From NCBI GenBank assembly GCA_964036295.1, contig OZ038462.1, forward strand, positions 3,231,501 to 3,295,500: DNA of 64,000 nucleotides, written 5' to 3'. This DNA comes from Plumapathes pennacea. Its lineage: Eukaryota > Cnidaria > Anthozoa > Antipatharia > Myriopathidae. Shown one piece after another: positions 38,622 through 52,384 of this stretch (positions are counted from its first letter, which is position 1; each line of letters begins with the position of its first letter). The translations under genes and the position numbers were made by a program. The notes below the pieces were generated by a model, which did not search any database, had not been told where the DNA came from, and worked only from the letters and a program-made list of their open reading frames with translations.

Positions 38622-38949
38622 GATGAGATCAGATTGCTAAGTTCTTCATACAGCAACTATATGTTCCTGCTCTGAGTTATTAAGAAGAAACTGTTATTTG
38701 AGCTTTGCGTTTCAAAGGGTTAAATTCCGTGCGTTGCCTGGTAGAAGACGTTCCTCTTTCTATTTATCATGATACATAGTTAGCCAAACTCCAAACGGTC
38801 AAGCACTAATATCTACATGATAAACTTGACCTTAATTGCTTTCTTCGATAATAGAGGAAAAAAAAATTGAGTGCTTCCTAATAGTGGTGTTGTTAAGAGG
38901 AATGTGTTTTTTGTATTTCTTTGCCCTTCACTACCAACAGAAAAAAAAC

Positions 38950-39290
38950 AATCTTGTAAACTTCCAACTCCTGGACTGTCAAATGAATAAATTTCTCAAA
39001 GAGTACATTATAATAGCAGTGATCACTTCCAACTCCTGAACTGTTAAATGAAACCTAAAGATGTAACCCACTCAAATGAAAGCTCTCAATGAGTACACTC
39101 TAATAGCACTGTTCACTTCCAACTCCTGAACTATTAAATGAAACCTAAAGATGTGACTACTTAAATGAAAGCTCCCAATGTGTACATTCTAATAGCAGTA
39201 TTCACTTTCAACTCCTGGACAGTTAATTAAAACCTGCAAGTGTTAGCACTCAAATGAAAGTTCTCGATGAGTACCCTCAGGTAGCATCAT
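38950..39290. repeat. Second array of the 90-bp satellite unit, inverted
   Basis: The word CTTCCAACTCCTGAACTG recurs at about 38961, 39026, 39116 and 39205, each followed by AAATGAAACCTAAAGATGT and AAATGAAAGCTCTCAATGAG. This is the reverse complement of the unit at 3480-3900. Three units are near full length and one is shortened. Confidence 0.8.
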
Positions 39291-40227
39291 TGCATGACAT
39301 TCTTTTGTTTTGTTTTGTTTTTTTGTTTTTTTACGGAAACATGGCAGTAAATGGGTTTCACAGAACGGTGTCGTATAGCAATAAAAAGCAACAGGAGGTA
39401 AAGTATAACGACACAAATTAGATGGAAAGACCGCAACTCCTCTTCACACTATTGGTCAACAACAACAGACTATTCCCCTGCAAATACTCTACATAAATTA
39501 AGTTACCAATTTTCTCGCCACACCTTTCAAGACTAAAATCAATTTACAGCCTCGTGTTTATCTGATTTGTCTCAGACGACTTGTAGAGATAAGGTTTATG
39601 AGTGTGCAGGCTTCGAGAAACTTCTCAACGCTAATAATGATATAACATTTGTTGAATTTGAATTTTTTCAGAAGATACACTACATTGATAAACTCCGCAT
39701 TATATTCGACAGAATTTAGGCAACATCTTTCTTTTTAATGTCAGGGCTATAACACGTGCCAAATAAAGGACGCTTTAGCTGTTGTTTGAGTGAGGCCTTT
39801 GTCAGAGCAAGGGAAAAATTGAAAAAATATATATATTGCCTGCTGCGCCAAACCAGAAAATAGCTCTTACAGGAAAACCATTTCACAGTCTATAAGGAGA
39901 AACTCGAAAATCATACATTCAAAACACCAAGTTTAAAGATGTCAGATTTCAGAAGCCAGCTGGGTCTGTTTCATCAGAACAATCTGAACATAAAACACAG
40001 TCAGAGACGTTTAAAATACCGGTAATGGCATACCGAGTCATTGTTCACATCTCAACTGCCGGGAAATGTTTCCTCAGAGAAGCCACTGCCGAGTTTTACA
40101 TTTGTATAATTAATCAAGCACTATGGATTTAAGGAGGAAAAGTACAGGTCAATGCAAAAATATATTTCGTCTATCTCCACGGGAAAGACATGACAATTTA
40201 TTTAAACAGACGTCAATAGAATACATA

Positions 40228-40380
40228 AGCCCGTTCACACCGCTGAAATGGGATCGTTTCGAGATCGGTACTGAGTTCGGCCGCTAAAGTGGGATCGATT
40301 CGAGATCGGTCTAAAACTTTTCATAATTTGGCTTGCGTTTAGTCTGTGTTGATCTCACACCGATCCATCTATGTCGTAGC
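40228..40380. repeat. Probable diverged TTCACAC-ended element
   Basis: AAGCCCGTTCACACCGCTGA is followed by two direct copies of GGGATCG(T/A)TTCGAGATCGGT. A weak inverted end (TGTGTTGATCTCACACCG) lies near 40350. Boundaries are uncertain. Confidence 0.4.
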
Positions 40381-43200
40381 AGTAAAAATAATTTTCCTCG
40401 AAGCTCGAAAGCTACGGGTTCTATAGACAAATTCAGTAAATATGGTATTCTTGTTTAGTTACACTGTTGTATTTTATTCAAATTACTTCAGTTAGAAAAT
40501 TATATTCAATTACAGGAATCAACATCCAATGCCTTAATTGAAAATGAATGATCTAAATATGTGTGAAATGTTTTCTACTTATGCAGCTGTTATCTACAGA
40601 ACCTATTCAGGGGCTTTTATCAACTAGATCACTAAATCATATTTGTTAGCGAAAAACTACATGAGGTAATCACCATAAATTCGAAAAATAAAACAAGTAT
40701 GCTGCAACACGCGACGGAAATGGCTGGAAAAATCCCAAAACTCTGCTTATAACAAAGAAAATAAAACTGAGGAAATATTAACCAAGGTAAACTGCTAACA
40801 TGTTACAATATATTATGAAACCAAACTTGCAGAACTACAAAATTAACCAGCAACGACTAGATAATGCTAATTTCTTTGATGATAAGAAGGCGTGTACCTC
40901 CCCTGCTGCTAACAGGATAACGTGGTTTTCTTACATTTTCGTTCAGCTTCGACGTAGGTCACTATTTTACACAGTTAGTACAGAGAACTCAAGCAAGCCA
41001 CAGAGTAATCTCCTTGAAGCAGGTACGTCTGCTTTCTTCTCATATTATCACTTCGACATAGAGAATACAGACTGTGTTAACTCTAAGTTTTTGGTGTTTA
41101 CTTTTATGTTTTATTTTCTGGGGAAATGTCGAACCAAGAGGGCCGTTCAAACTAATAGTTTGGATTCTCTGGTAAGACGCAGCATTTTATTTGCGTCAAG
41201 GGGTGATTTATAAAATAGTGGTTTAAAATGTAAGACAAGCCAATGGTCTTAGAAATGAGTATTTACGGACTGACTGCCAGTAGCAACTAAGAATATGGAT
41301 TGCCCAATATTTCGGGCAAAATCATTTTGATTATTCTGTACTCCATTACATTTACAATTCGATCACCGAAATAATATACAATGCCAAGTGATTCTTGAAT
41401 TGAAGTACACGTAAAGTCGAGGAGTTTATTCATCAAAGATACTGACAAAGGAAAACGATGAAAGGAAAGGTCCAACGCTTGCCTAATTCTTTTAACAAGA
41501 ACTGAGAAAACTTAAAAACAGAAGGATGGCTAAAACAAACTGTAGCGTTTTCTGTCATACCTTCGACATATTGCATGTCACTTATTCCTCTTGTTGAGAA
41601 ATATTTTTGAACTTTATTCATAAGAACGTTTAGACTTCACAAATCGATCAGACTTCAGCTTCTCAATTATTATTGATGTAGAATGGTCACTTCTTTCTAA
41701 AATAGGATCCACCAAACGAAATATAAAACTGGAATCGACGCATATAATTCAGTAGTAACCTTTTAAAAGTTTTACATATAATATTTTATTGATATAACAC
41801 AATTTCATCATTATCACCATCGAGAGCGAAAAGGGCCTGTTACAGACGTCGTTCTACTGCCGTGCGAAAAGTAATTCAGCAATTAAATTCGCCCCGTGGC
41901 ACTGCAGTCATACAAAGATTAAAGCCATTAGTCCACTCTATCGAAGAGAAGTTGATAAGACTTGATATTGAATAAATTATATTGAGTGTTAACTAGTGTG
42001 GTCGACCCGCAGAGATTTTTCGTGACACGATGTCGCGCTCAGTTTCGAGCGTACTGATCAATGTAACAACATTCCGTCCACTTTTGAACAATTTTATGTT
42101 AAAGTGTGAGGGCTCGTAGAACTATTATAGACTAGTAAAACTTTCCTTGCAATCCTGAGTGTTGGTAGAATTCTTCGGTATTTGTTTCTAGAATTTTCCA
42201 GGAATTGGTATTTTATGGCATTAAAAAACTATTACCGTACCTCTTTTGAAACAATAATTCATTAGCACTCCTCGACCAGTCCACCCACATTTATTACATT
42301 AATTATTCTTTCGGTGAATCCTATTCTCCTCGTTAATAAATTCAAGAATAGGAACACAGAAAGGATGGATCAGTAGAAAATAATTTACATTTAGATCAAA
42401 ACCCGGCACTTAGCACCGTTACAAATGTAATCTATGTATCTCTAATTAGCGTGGCGAAAGAATTTCTGCATCTCTTACCTCAAAAATAAAAGCTTTCCTC
42501 TACCCTAAGTAACACTGGGTTTTGCACTCGACACTTCTACACAGCCAAAGATAGAACATTTGTGAGCTACAAACTGTACTGTATATCAAAATATCAAAAT
42601 AACAAAATAATCCATTGTACAGAACTAAATATTTCCAGAGAAATCCTTTTTAAGTTAATGTAATCGTGCAATTTCTACTCCACAAATATTCCTTAAATTC
42701 GCTACAAAGACTCCTTTTGTGTACCAGATTCGAATTTATAAACAATAATGGGGTCACCGACTCCGTTTAGCTGCTATTGTGGCCGGAATATCACGCGCTT
42801 TCTGCCCGAATAGAACAGCTCACATATAAGCGCACCAGCTAACCCAAAATTCCGAAAGAATTGCTCCATTCCGCCCCCCCCCCCCCCTCCTTTTTTTTTC
42901 ACAATATGCAGATCTCTCGAGTAGAGATATATAGCCAAAGAAAAGGGTAGGTAACCGGAATAATTTTTTGCTATTCCTGTGTGTTTCCGAAATTCGCCTT
43001 ATCGCACGGCGGCCTTGTTGGATTGACGTCGTAGTTTGTAACACGAAAAACGATGTGGGGTGCAGAGCCGATTTGCAGGTTAAATTGATGAATATTTCCA
43101 GAAAAATCCTTGTTAAGAAGTGCCAGGCAACAACAATGAACAAACTCCAAACCACCACCGTGTAACAAGAATTTCTTTGCAAATATTCATCGGTTTCTGT

Positions 43201-43362
43201 TAATCCGTGATCAACTTCAATTTTCTCCTTCAGTTTCTCACCAGACATATACACTATACAGTAGGGAGAATTTGCCACTTGATAGTTTGACCTATCAATT
43301 CTCACTACATCACTCATGAATGGTCGGAGAATTTGCGTTATGAGCTTAGGTGAAAAGGTTAA
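43201..43362. repeat. AACCCTTTCACTCC-ended MITE, copy 8
   Basis: TGATCAACTTCAATTTTCTC, CACTATACAGTAGGGAGAAT and CTTAGGTGAAAAGGTTAAC follow the family order. It creates part of a chance minus-strand reading frame. Confidence 0.7.
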
Positions 43363-45647
43363 CTACAAATCAACCTGAAGGGCCGATAAAATCTAATTAC
43401 AACAAACGGCATAATGGATGCAACGTATCTAGATATAAAACGTTCTGCTTATACTAGCTTTGGCACCCGCTGAGATGAATTTGTCAGATTCAAAGGCCAA
43501 CATTCCTTTCAAATTGCGAAACTATACACAAGTAATAAATTCGTTTCCTGACTCCGCTGTCTTAACAATGAGGTCATTCAACTAAAGAAGTAATTAAGCA
43601 TATTATTAGTCATTAAGTAATTCAGATAGCCATGTCTACAAAAGATTTCGAAAGAAACTTCGCACGAATATACAATGACGAAGCTCGTAAAAATATTTCA
43701 GTCCAAAAAAAACGTGTTTACTAAATTTACAGCTAAAACAAATATTTACATGGAGTGCAAATACAAATGCCGGTAAACCCTTTATTGTTTTGGTGAGATT
43801 ACTACATATGTTATCCACTGTGATCATCCGGGTATTACGATTCACTCTATAGAAAGACGTGGTCATCTTCAGAATCAAATAAAGAGTCGACTGCTCTCAT
43901 TGCACCCAAAAGAGACGAACAACTGATACTTCTGGCCTTGATACCTTTATCGTGGGCCTTATCTAACTATTCACAAATTCAATATTCTGTTGTTTATCTA
44001 CACAAGTTATCTCCCTTGAGACATACTGACTACGAACAAGCCACAAAGCAATATCCTTGACACTATATCACTTTATCCTCACATTTTGTGCGATTCTCTT
44101 TTTTCTGTAAGAGATTCGTTTTTCTTTTCTTCTTTTAAAACCATTTTTATTGTTCACTGCTGAAAATTCTTGACCACCGGCAACGTGCCCAAGTGCCAAA
44201 ATAAACGTCTCTGAACATGCTTCGAAAATTCTACAGACTCAAACTACAGACACATTCTACTCAGTTTCTGTTTAATCAGGATATCACTAACAGCAAAAAT
44301 CAATTTTGTTTGTTTACAAGCACAAAAATGGTCCAAGGACGAAGAAGAGGTAATTAAATATATATTGGTACCTGCATCAAAGCACAAACCCGATCATTTT
44401 AGCCCGCAGGCAAAATTTATGTAATTAAAAGCCCAGGATTCCAAGCAGTAAGCGGTTTTCATTTTGCTTTAATTTGTAATTTGTTTTTCTGCATGCGGCC
44501 GTAAATCAATTAGCGTCTAGTCATTTGCAGCCTTGTACGGTGTGTAGGTGAAAACTGTCAAATAGGAACGTTCAGTACAGAAAAGGGTAAGTTCCCAATT
44601 TATTATCACAATTTTCTTCCGTTTGAACAAGGAAAGCAGGAGCTCAGCGAGAATCCTTCATATCTGCTGCTCTTTCTAAATAAATGGACTAATTATAGAT
44701 CATACGATAGAGTGGAACCGCTAATAAGAAAACTGGAATCGTTTAAATGAGTTTAGAAAGAGAGAGCATGCTGTGTAAAGATAAAGACAGAGAGGGAGTA
44801 ACAAAGAGTATCACTCCATCGAAGCACTGTTGGTTTCCTTTTCACTTTGATTCACGCGTCCAGTTGGAATCTTGAACCAACTAGATTACCTCATGATCGT
44901 ACAATAACAACAATTAGAGCTTTCAAGATGAATCTGTCGCATTCTACTTCTTCCACGAGTAGCTACAATGAGTTGCAAAATTGTTGAGAATCATCAAGGT
45001 AACACACACCTATTTGTCAACTCTGGTTGCAGTGCAACTACTTTCCGGGTGAACATTTATTGGCTGCTTCTACTTCATTATGACATTAACATCAACCACG
45101 ACTGACAAATTCCGTCATATTTATTTCATAATTCAACGCACTGCGTATTTGAGAAACCTTTCTTGTTTGATATAACTTTATACTTTTACGTTCCTCTGGA
45201 ATGAAAATTCTCTTCAATCCCGCACGTGCCCAAGAGTCTCGGTAAGCGTTACAGGTGAATGGACATGCATGCGAATGATTTCAAATGTCCGAGTCACAAA
45301 TTATAGTACATCTCGCTTGGTCTTCTGTTTACTTCTCAAATCGTTGGCATTCTGACCATGCATTCGGAACACGAAAACAATCCATGGCAAATTATGGTGA
45401 TACAAAATTGCTTGCAAAGATTCGAGCAAGAACAGCAAGAGTAGATAAATTTAAACTTTATACACTGGTCAAAGTAGACAGAGAATAACATCAAACTATT
45501 TCAACGCTAAATTAACTGCTCTTTCGAATGAATAAATTCAGATAAAATGAAAAAAAATTCTGATAAAAGTCAGATAAACTCAGATAAGGCTCAACTAATG
45601 TTAACCAAACATTATGTGGTACAATGGTATTAGTATATACCACACAA

Positions 45648-45714
45648 GTGAATAGTACTTTTCGCGCGCTCTGATTGGCTCCTCAATCTCGGAATATCAA
45701 GTACTATTCACCGA
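45648..45714. repeat. Small hairpin with GTGAATAGTACTT arms
   Basis: AAGTGAATAGTACTTTTCGC pairs with AAGTACTATTCACCG around GCTCTGATTGGCTCC. It resembles the ends of other small elements here with a TCTGATTGG word. Confidence 0.55.
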
Positions 45715-46197
45715 CACTGAGGCGAATAATTGTCAATAATTGGGTTCATCCAGGCAGCACAGTAGCTTTGCAGATCACATATTTGATAACTGTGTTACCG
45801 TGGTATGAATACTCTTAAGGCTATCCTTACACATGTTAGCACAACTCTAACTGCAGAGAAGGTAAGCACTGAGCTTTGTAAATTTTTAGTGTTCTTACCA
45901 GCGACTTTGATATATTTTTACCTTTTGGTGTTCCATCATTATTGCCTGGGTACTGCATCGATTAGCATGTATATCAGTACGCCGTAACGTTTAGGGCAAG
46001 TGGTACATGTACTCGTAAATATCAATTGCCTATTTACTTATCTTAATTTTGTTTAACAATTGTCGAAACCTGCACAATATGAGTTCACAAATAGTAATAA
46101 TATAAATAACATTTATTAATTGCTAATAATTATTACACATTTTCTTCTTGATTAGTCGGTAGAATTTACATGTTTCTGAGATGAACAATCCACCTAA

Positions 46198-46503
46198 ATG
46201 GCCCAATTTATACTCGAGACGAATTACTCATCTAGACGAGTTATACGTCACACGGACAACGCATCCTGATATAAATCAGGAGACGAATTTTGACGAATTA
46301 GCCGACGGATTATCTGTCTTGGACGAATCATCCGTCTGGTAGCACGTCTTAAGACGTGCCACAAGAGAAATCAAGCACGGACGGGTTATGAACCAAGAAT
46401 CGTCCAAAACACGAATTTACATTTAGACGGAATTATCGGTCTCTGACGAATTATCCGGCGACTCATACGGATAATTCGTCCCTGGTATAAATTCGGCCAA
46501 TAT
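46198..46503. repeat. Palindromic element rich in GACGAATTA words
   Basis: GGCCCAATTTATACTCGAGA at the left is mirrored by GGTATAAATTCGGCCA at the right. The interior repeats GACGAATTA/TAATTCGTC and GGACGAAT. Arms are imperfect. Confidence 0.7.
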
Positions 46504-48646
46504 TGCAGAACTGAGTAATTAAAACTACATTACCCAATTAACAGTCATTTAGATTAGAAATAGCAAAGAATGTAACTATGGAGTCGTCTTTTAGGTTTCA
46601 AACTTCAATAAATGTCGGAACACTGTACACCAGTATAACAGTCCACAATGCAATAGAAAACTTTAAATCAACTGATGAGCGAGGCAAGTTTCGGTCGAAA
46701 GGAAATAAAATCTTTCGAGAAATGACTCCAGGTGCCCAATCATAGCTTCCCTTTTAGTGGTAACTCTGTAAAGTGGACCAACATTACATCTGAGCAGCGA
46801 AACCGATCAGAGTTCCCCTGGGACGTAATTATTGACTTTAAACGAGAAGATCAGGCATTCAGATTTAGATTTATTTGCTGCGCCATACGGCCGGGTCACC
46901 ACGGCTTACGCCAATTATTCAGACATTATTATAACACCAAACATCAATAATTACCGGGCTGTTTGATCTACGGTTGGTTTGCTGGTGTTATGACGGAACA
47001 TGAATTCCATCCACTCAAAAACTTCGACTTTAATGTGAACACAGAGACGCATTGACGCTTGTCTCTTACTGGCCTCTTGGAGTACCTTGGAGTCTTTGTA
47101 CAGTCGGAATTTCGAAATAAGACTGTCCTTAAAGAATCACGCCGCTGAAACTGCCTGGGAAGGTATTGTACGTCTGACGAATCGTAAAGGGCTGCGGCTG
47201 GTTAGATTATACTTAAGCTAGATAGAACCTCAAAACAAGAATAATAATCGTTTAATTCCGGCGGTGGGTTGTCAGTTTTCCCGTCAGAGAATCGAGTACT
47301 ACTGACTGAAAATGGCCGACAGAATGATAATCTTGGTATCGTAGTCGGTAGAATACTTTACTTCTTTAAACATTGAAGTCTGAACGCAGATGATCCCAAG
47401 GGAGGTAGGTAAGGAAATTGGTAAGGACAGACAAACCCCCCACAATCGATTGTATAGAACGACAGAGCCACACGAGAAGCGGGAAATAGACCGGGGATCA
47501 GCTGAGGGGATGGGACAACAAATCCAAACCCTCTGAGGCACATCGTGCAAACTGAACGTCATATAAGACTGGAACGAGTGATAAATAGCGATGGAAAAAC
47601 GGAATATGTTTAAAGACTTAATTTGCAAATTGTGGTGGATTTTGATATTAATTCTCTACTACAGTCCTCCTTTATACACCTCGCCATAATAACCTGGAGG
47701 ACAAATTAGGAACAGATCGATCAAAATTCAGCCAGCTGCGGTGTTTCATAAACAATTAATTTATAAAAAATATATCTCGCATACTAGTTGTTTCTCGTGA
47801 TTGTATAGTTTTATAACCCAATGGCCATGATTTTACACCAATATTTTAGAAGTTATTACATGTTCAGGCCAACGGCACAGCGAAGGAAAATCATAATCAT
47901 ACCAAAATGGTAAAGACTTGACTGTCTTGCAAATTTAGCTGCTTATTCGAGTTGCGTATTGTTTATGAAAATAGAGATTTATACTTCGTGGGAAATAAAA
48001 GTTTATACTTCATGGTCATCGTGGCGTCTTGGAGAAATTACCGGTCCATAAATCGATCAGTGAATTCATTACGCTTTCAAGGGAAAATCTAAGACTATAA
48101 ATTCAGTTTCATACCAAGCAGCGCCCCAGAAAAGTTTATGATTCTGTCCTATCGCTCAGCTCCTATTTACTTTAGTGTAATTTGATCGCACAATTTTGAC
48201 AGAAATATCAAGCGTTTTATCGAAGTTTACAGTATTGTCTTTACTCAGAGTTACATTACTGTAATCTTTCGATATAACGATTGATATTTATTTCAAAATG
48301 TCCAATTACACTGCCTATTCTGTGGACTATTCTGTCTCGTATATTTTCGTAAATTAGATGCGGAAATTGCGAAGCAAAAGTCATTGCAATTTAGACAGAC
48401 TCACGGCAAAACAAATATACATTTATCCTTGCCACCTGCCATCCAATTTCAACTTATTTGATTTACCCTGAGAGTGAACAAGTAAGAAAATGCAAACGTG
48501 TAGCGTGACAACAGCAAGTCCTCGAAACAAGCAATCTTCAGTGGGTTTGAATCGCATAGTTCACTAAGTGTATCAAGGGTTCAGAATGGAAGTCTATCTA
48601 AGCCAAACATTCGTGCGGTATACATTGCTCTTGAGTGGCAAATTGT

Positions 48647-48967
48647 TTAGGACCCGTTCGTACTGGGGTGGTTAGTTGATAATATAAGCATAATATAAGC
48701 ATCCAAAGAAAGACGACGGCCTCTTTGAAGTTTGGCAGCGACTCACAATGAAAGCATTCGTCGGCAACATAGCGCCGGTCACATTTAAAAAGTTCTAAAT
48801 GCCGAAATTATTGTTGTTAAATACAGAGCCTAAACATCCAGAGCAACACGACGGCTTTAGTTTCAAATTTTGTAGCGACTCGCATTCGCCAGCGAGAAAA
48901 AGTCGGTCACATTTTTAAAAGGTTCTAATGTGGACAATATTTTCCGTTAACGTGCGAACGGGTCCTT
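48647..48967. repeat. Element with inverted AGGACCCGTTCG ends
   Basis: AGGACCCGTTCGTACTGGGG at 48649 is mirrored by GTGCGAACGGGTCCTT at 48952-48967. Two internal direct repeats carry GACTCACA/GACTCGCA, then GGTCACATTTAAAAAGTTCT and GGTCACATTTTTAAAAGGTT. It is a small non-autonomous element. Confidence 0.65.
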
Positions 48968-49840
48968 GGCAAAGGCGTTTACATACTCCAATCGATATCA
49001 ATAACCGGCTTCCATCAGTATATCAATACTGAAAATTGAAGGATTGTTGCCACGACTTGTCACTTCTTGAATAAAACCCAACCCCCCGCGACCACACATA
49101 AACTGCCAAAAGCAATGCACGCGACAATTTGTCTACAATTTAAATGCTTCAGCCAATGAGTCTTCAAATCAATAACGACTTGTGCTCAAATCCACTCCCA
49201 ATCGTTCCGAGTGAAAGTTGTTAATGATTGGAAGTCATTACTCATTCTCGAACCTCGTAAGAGTCTAAACACTGGGATCAGCCGGCAACATTTACGTTTA
49301 AATGTGCAACGTTTTGACCCTTCAGCGATTAATCAGAAACCAAAAGGAGCCGTTGGACAACATCCAACCGGAAAGTATCAAATATTGGAGATAGCACAGC
49401 AAGGTCAGACTATCTATTATTTTTAGCCGTGCGAAATGTTAGGTAGAACCGTAATTCTAAGTTTGATACCTGTGGTCCTCATCAGAGAAACAGAAATGCA
49501 TATAAGGGTTTATCTTTAAATGCTAAACCACATACACAAGTATGATATCTGAACCTACTAAGTGCAATCGTGCTAAACACCATAACAAAAATAAAATTTC
49601 GGACGTTTATCAGGATCCAAGTTTCATTAGTACACAAACAATAGTGATTTTTCAATGAAAAATGTGAAGTCATCAACACAAAAGATTTTATTAACAGAAG
49701 CAGGTGCAAAGAAGAAAGATTTACAGGACTCTCGTTTGTCGTTTGACATTTTTCATTTAGCGGGTACCTCTCAATACATTTTTACTAATTTCTCAAATCA
49801 AGACAAGAATAACCTAAACTAAAAAAAGCATTCAATAAAT

Positions 49841-49874
49841 CGTTCATTCGTTCGTTCGTTCGTTCGTTCGTTCT
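49841..49874. repeat. (TTCG)n microsatellite
   Basis: CGTTCATTCG is followed by about seven tandem TTCG units. Confidence 0.9.
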
Positions 49875-51810
49875 TCTTGCTTCAGATGAGTCGCTACAGT
49901 AGCGATCATTTGCATAAAGGTAATAAGACTGTTTTGTTCGAGAACTTGAGGTCTAAATGAAAACACCTTTTGAAGAAAACATGTAAGCAGGAAAAAATCA
50001 AACTTTCAAGCGAAGAATTAACATTAATTTTAAATCGTGAATTGACACACATTAGACCACTACCGACTACCAAACTGCAGAATAGAGTTTCTGAGACCAC
50101 ATTCAGACAGGTGAGATCGGGAGTATACTGTGTGTGTATATTAAGCAGAGCTAATACTACACGATATCTGCTTAACTTAGTTGTAAAGACTAGAAGTTCT
50201 AGCATCGGTAACCGCCAGACATAAAATCATTGATATCAGAAACAATTGCCATGAAAACAGAAGTAACTGCAAATGCCTGTTTACAATGTTTCACGCCAAC
50301 GCTCTAACAAACACTACGGTATTTCTTAGTCTCTGCTAGTACAGGCCATTAGTGTCCTATCAGTAGTAAAAGCTGCATCCCATGATTGGACGATGTAGAG
50401 CTCAGTGCTGTACCGTTTGCTCGACCTTTTGTGTAATACTATAAGATGTTGAGCTAAAGACCGTTTAGATTTAAACTTTTTAAACGATTTCTACCAACAT
50501 GTTTACGGCACTGCAAATATGGCAAACTATATCGTACGAGACGGGGTGTTTCATCGCGAAATGTTGTCGCTGCAAATCGATTAATGACATTTGTCCATGT
50601 TTCCTAACAACAAGGCGCCGATGTCTGGAGACTGTTGGCCATTTAATTGTAATAATTATAGACATCCTTACATCTTTATACTTCAATAACCTAAAATTTA
50701 TGAACAAACATTCTCTATCACAATTTAGACCTCTAATTCTGACGGCATAGAATATAAAAGTGGCTCGGCTTTGCAATTTGAGAGCCAATGGATGCGAACG
50801 TTATGCATTTTGCTTGAGAATTTCCCGTAAAATTTTGAGGCACATTGGCTTTTGAATACATCATCAACAGCAGCAACCGCAATATGCAATTTATCTTCTA
50901 CAAATGATGGCAGTGCAAGTGAACGTATTAGATTCTGGCAGAAACTAATGAATGTGAAGATATTTCGTCGTGTTCCACAGATCGCTGTCTGAGGATTTTT
51001 AAAACAGACAATTTTTTTAAACATAACGTCCTTCATGTGTTCATTATGTTATTTTTTAGGTTTTAGAACTAAAATTTTCAGGCATGTCAAGACCGCAAGC
51101 CAAAGGTCTCTTTTTTTCCGTGATGAACTTCACCAACAACAAACGTCCTAAATCTGAGAAATATTCCATCGATATTGTAAATGCCACACCTACTTTAATG
51201 AAAAAAATATTAATATAACTAAAATAGTCCTAGTCACAGGATGTTTCTGTCAAAACTTCCTCTACAGTTTCTTACTTTGTTGTTGTTTGACTTCAATGAG
51301 GGCCGGAAACTATTTCTAACTTCTTCTTTCATTTCCACAAAATCGGAATAAGGTAATAGGAACTGACCAAAACGATAAACGTGCGAAAGGTTTTATGAAA
51401 AACAGAAGCAATTTGACATCTGGTTTTGAGGAAAACTTTACAACACTTCTGTGTTTTGCTGTCAAGATGTTGATAAATACTCAAAACTTTGCGAGCAATT
51501 TGGCTGTAAACGAGTTTAACGCCTAATTAGTACGTAACACGCAAATAACACTTTTGGGACAAAATCTTACAACTATGGCAACCATAGTGATTATACATGA
51601 TAAACGTGCAAATTGACGCTCGTTTATGGTCTAAATTGTCTAGTTTGTTTTCCAGTAAAATATTGTTTAAAATTTTATCTGGCTTGGATCGGCTGTAAAC
51701 GTATTTACTTTGAACACAAGGCGTGGAAACATATTTGTGAGTATCGTATTTGTATCTGTTCTCGATTTTCTGTCTTCATATAGCATGAAGCATGTCAAAA
51801 TAGTGTAAGC

Positions 51811-51990
51811 CAACAAAGGCCAAACGCTCAAAACGTCAGCTTAAGCAATCCTTATGGCGTCCAAACGTATAATGTACTAAACTAAGGTTGGTGTGGATAA
51901 GCCTAACGCAGTAAGTCAGGTTAAAGCTGACGTTTAGAGCGTCCGCCCTTCGTCGGAGCAAGTGGTTCATGAACGCTCGAAACCTCAGCT
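51811..51990. repeat. Cluster of AACGCTCGAAACGTCAGC-type motifs (copies 1-3)
   Basis: CCAACAAAGGCCAAACGCTC then AAAACGTCAGC lies at 51811-51840. An inverted copy (GCTGACGTTTAGAGCGTCCG then CCCTTCGTCGGAGC) lies at 51926-51959. A partial copy (GAACGCTCGAAACCTCAGCT) follows at 51971. Similar motifs occur at 61165 and 61535-61615. Confidence 0.65.
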
Positions 51991-52013
51991 TAAACCTGAC
52001 TTACGGGTTAGGG

Positions 52014-52075
52014 GGGGGAGGGATGAATAGGAGGACCTGACTTACGGGGGGGGGGGGTGAATAGGAGGCTTGAAC
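52014..52075. repeat. G-run tandem duplication
   Basis: CTGACTTACGGG, a G run and TGAATAGGAGG occur twice in a row. The G runs could form quadruplexes or reflect sequencing slippage. Confidence 0.7.
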
Positions 52076-52384
52076 TTTTGTACTTACCATTGTTGTTAAG
52101 TATATCCGCAAATTGTGGTTCTTACTTTTAAGTGCTCAAAGGATGAAAATGGTGCGTTCTTTTTTTGTGAAAATGTTTTCATTTTACAAACGGCGCACTC
52201 CCTCATAATGCGTTGCACTACACAGGGAATAAGTATCAGCGGACTTAACTACATATAAACACATTTTAAAAAGTGATTCTGCTCCCTGAAAACATGGGGT
52301 TTGTTGAAATGAAGCTGAAGGACACGAGTATATGATAGCTTCAGGGTAATTTAAATAATGAAACGGCATGTTCTTATTTTTTAG

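Larger units (their letters stand above)
39291..52384. other. Gene-poor spacer between genes B and C
   Basis: About 13 kb with no recognisable gene on either strand apart from the repeats listed. Frames of 137 codons (40800-41213, plus) and 165 codons (42820-43317, minus) show no domain, and the latter overlaps a MITE. A 5' leader exon of gene C should lie somewhere here, since an acceptor ends at 52384. I could not pin it down. Confidence 0.6.

Noticed and set aside
40800-41213. 137-codon frame containing VQLRRRSLFYT, reminiscent of the pre-M1 segment of Cys-loop receptors
   Set aside because: The sequence after it is not an M1 helix, no Cys-loop, M2 or M3 remnant lies nearby, and a short basic/aromatic match is likely chance.
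42820-43317. 165-codon minus-strand frame
   Set aside because: It overlaps a MITE copy and a poly-C/poly-T tract, has no domain and lacks gene-like context.
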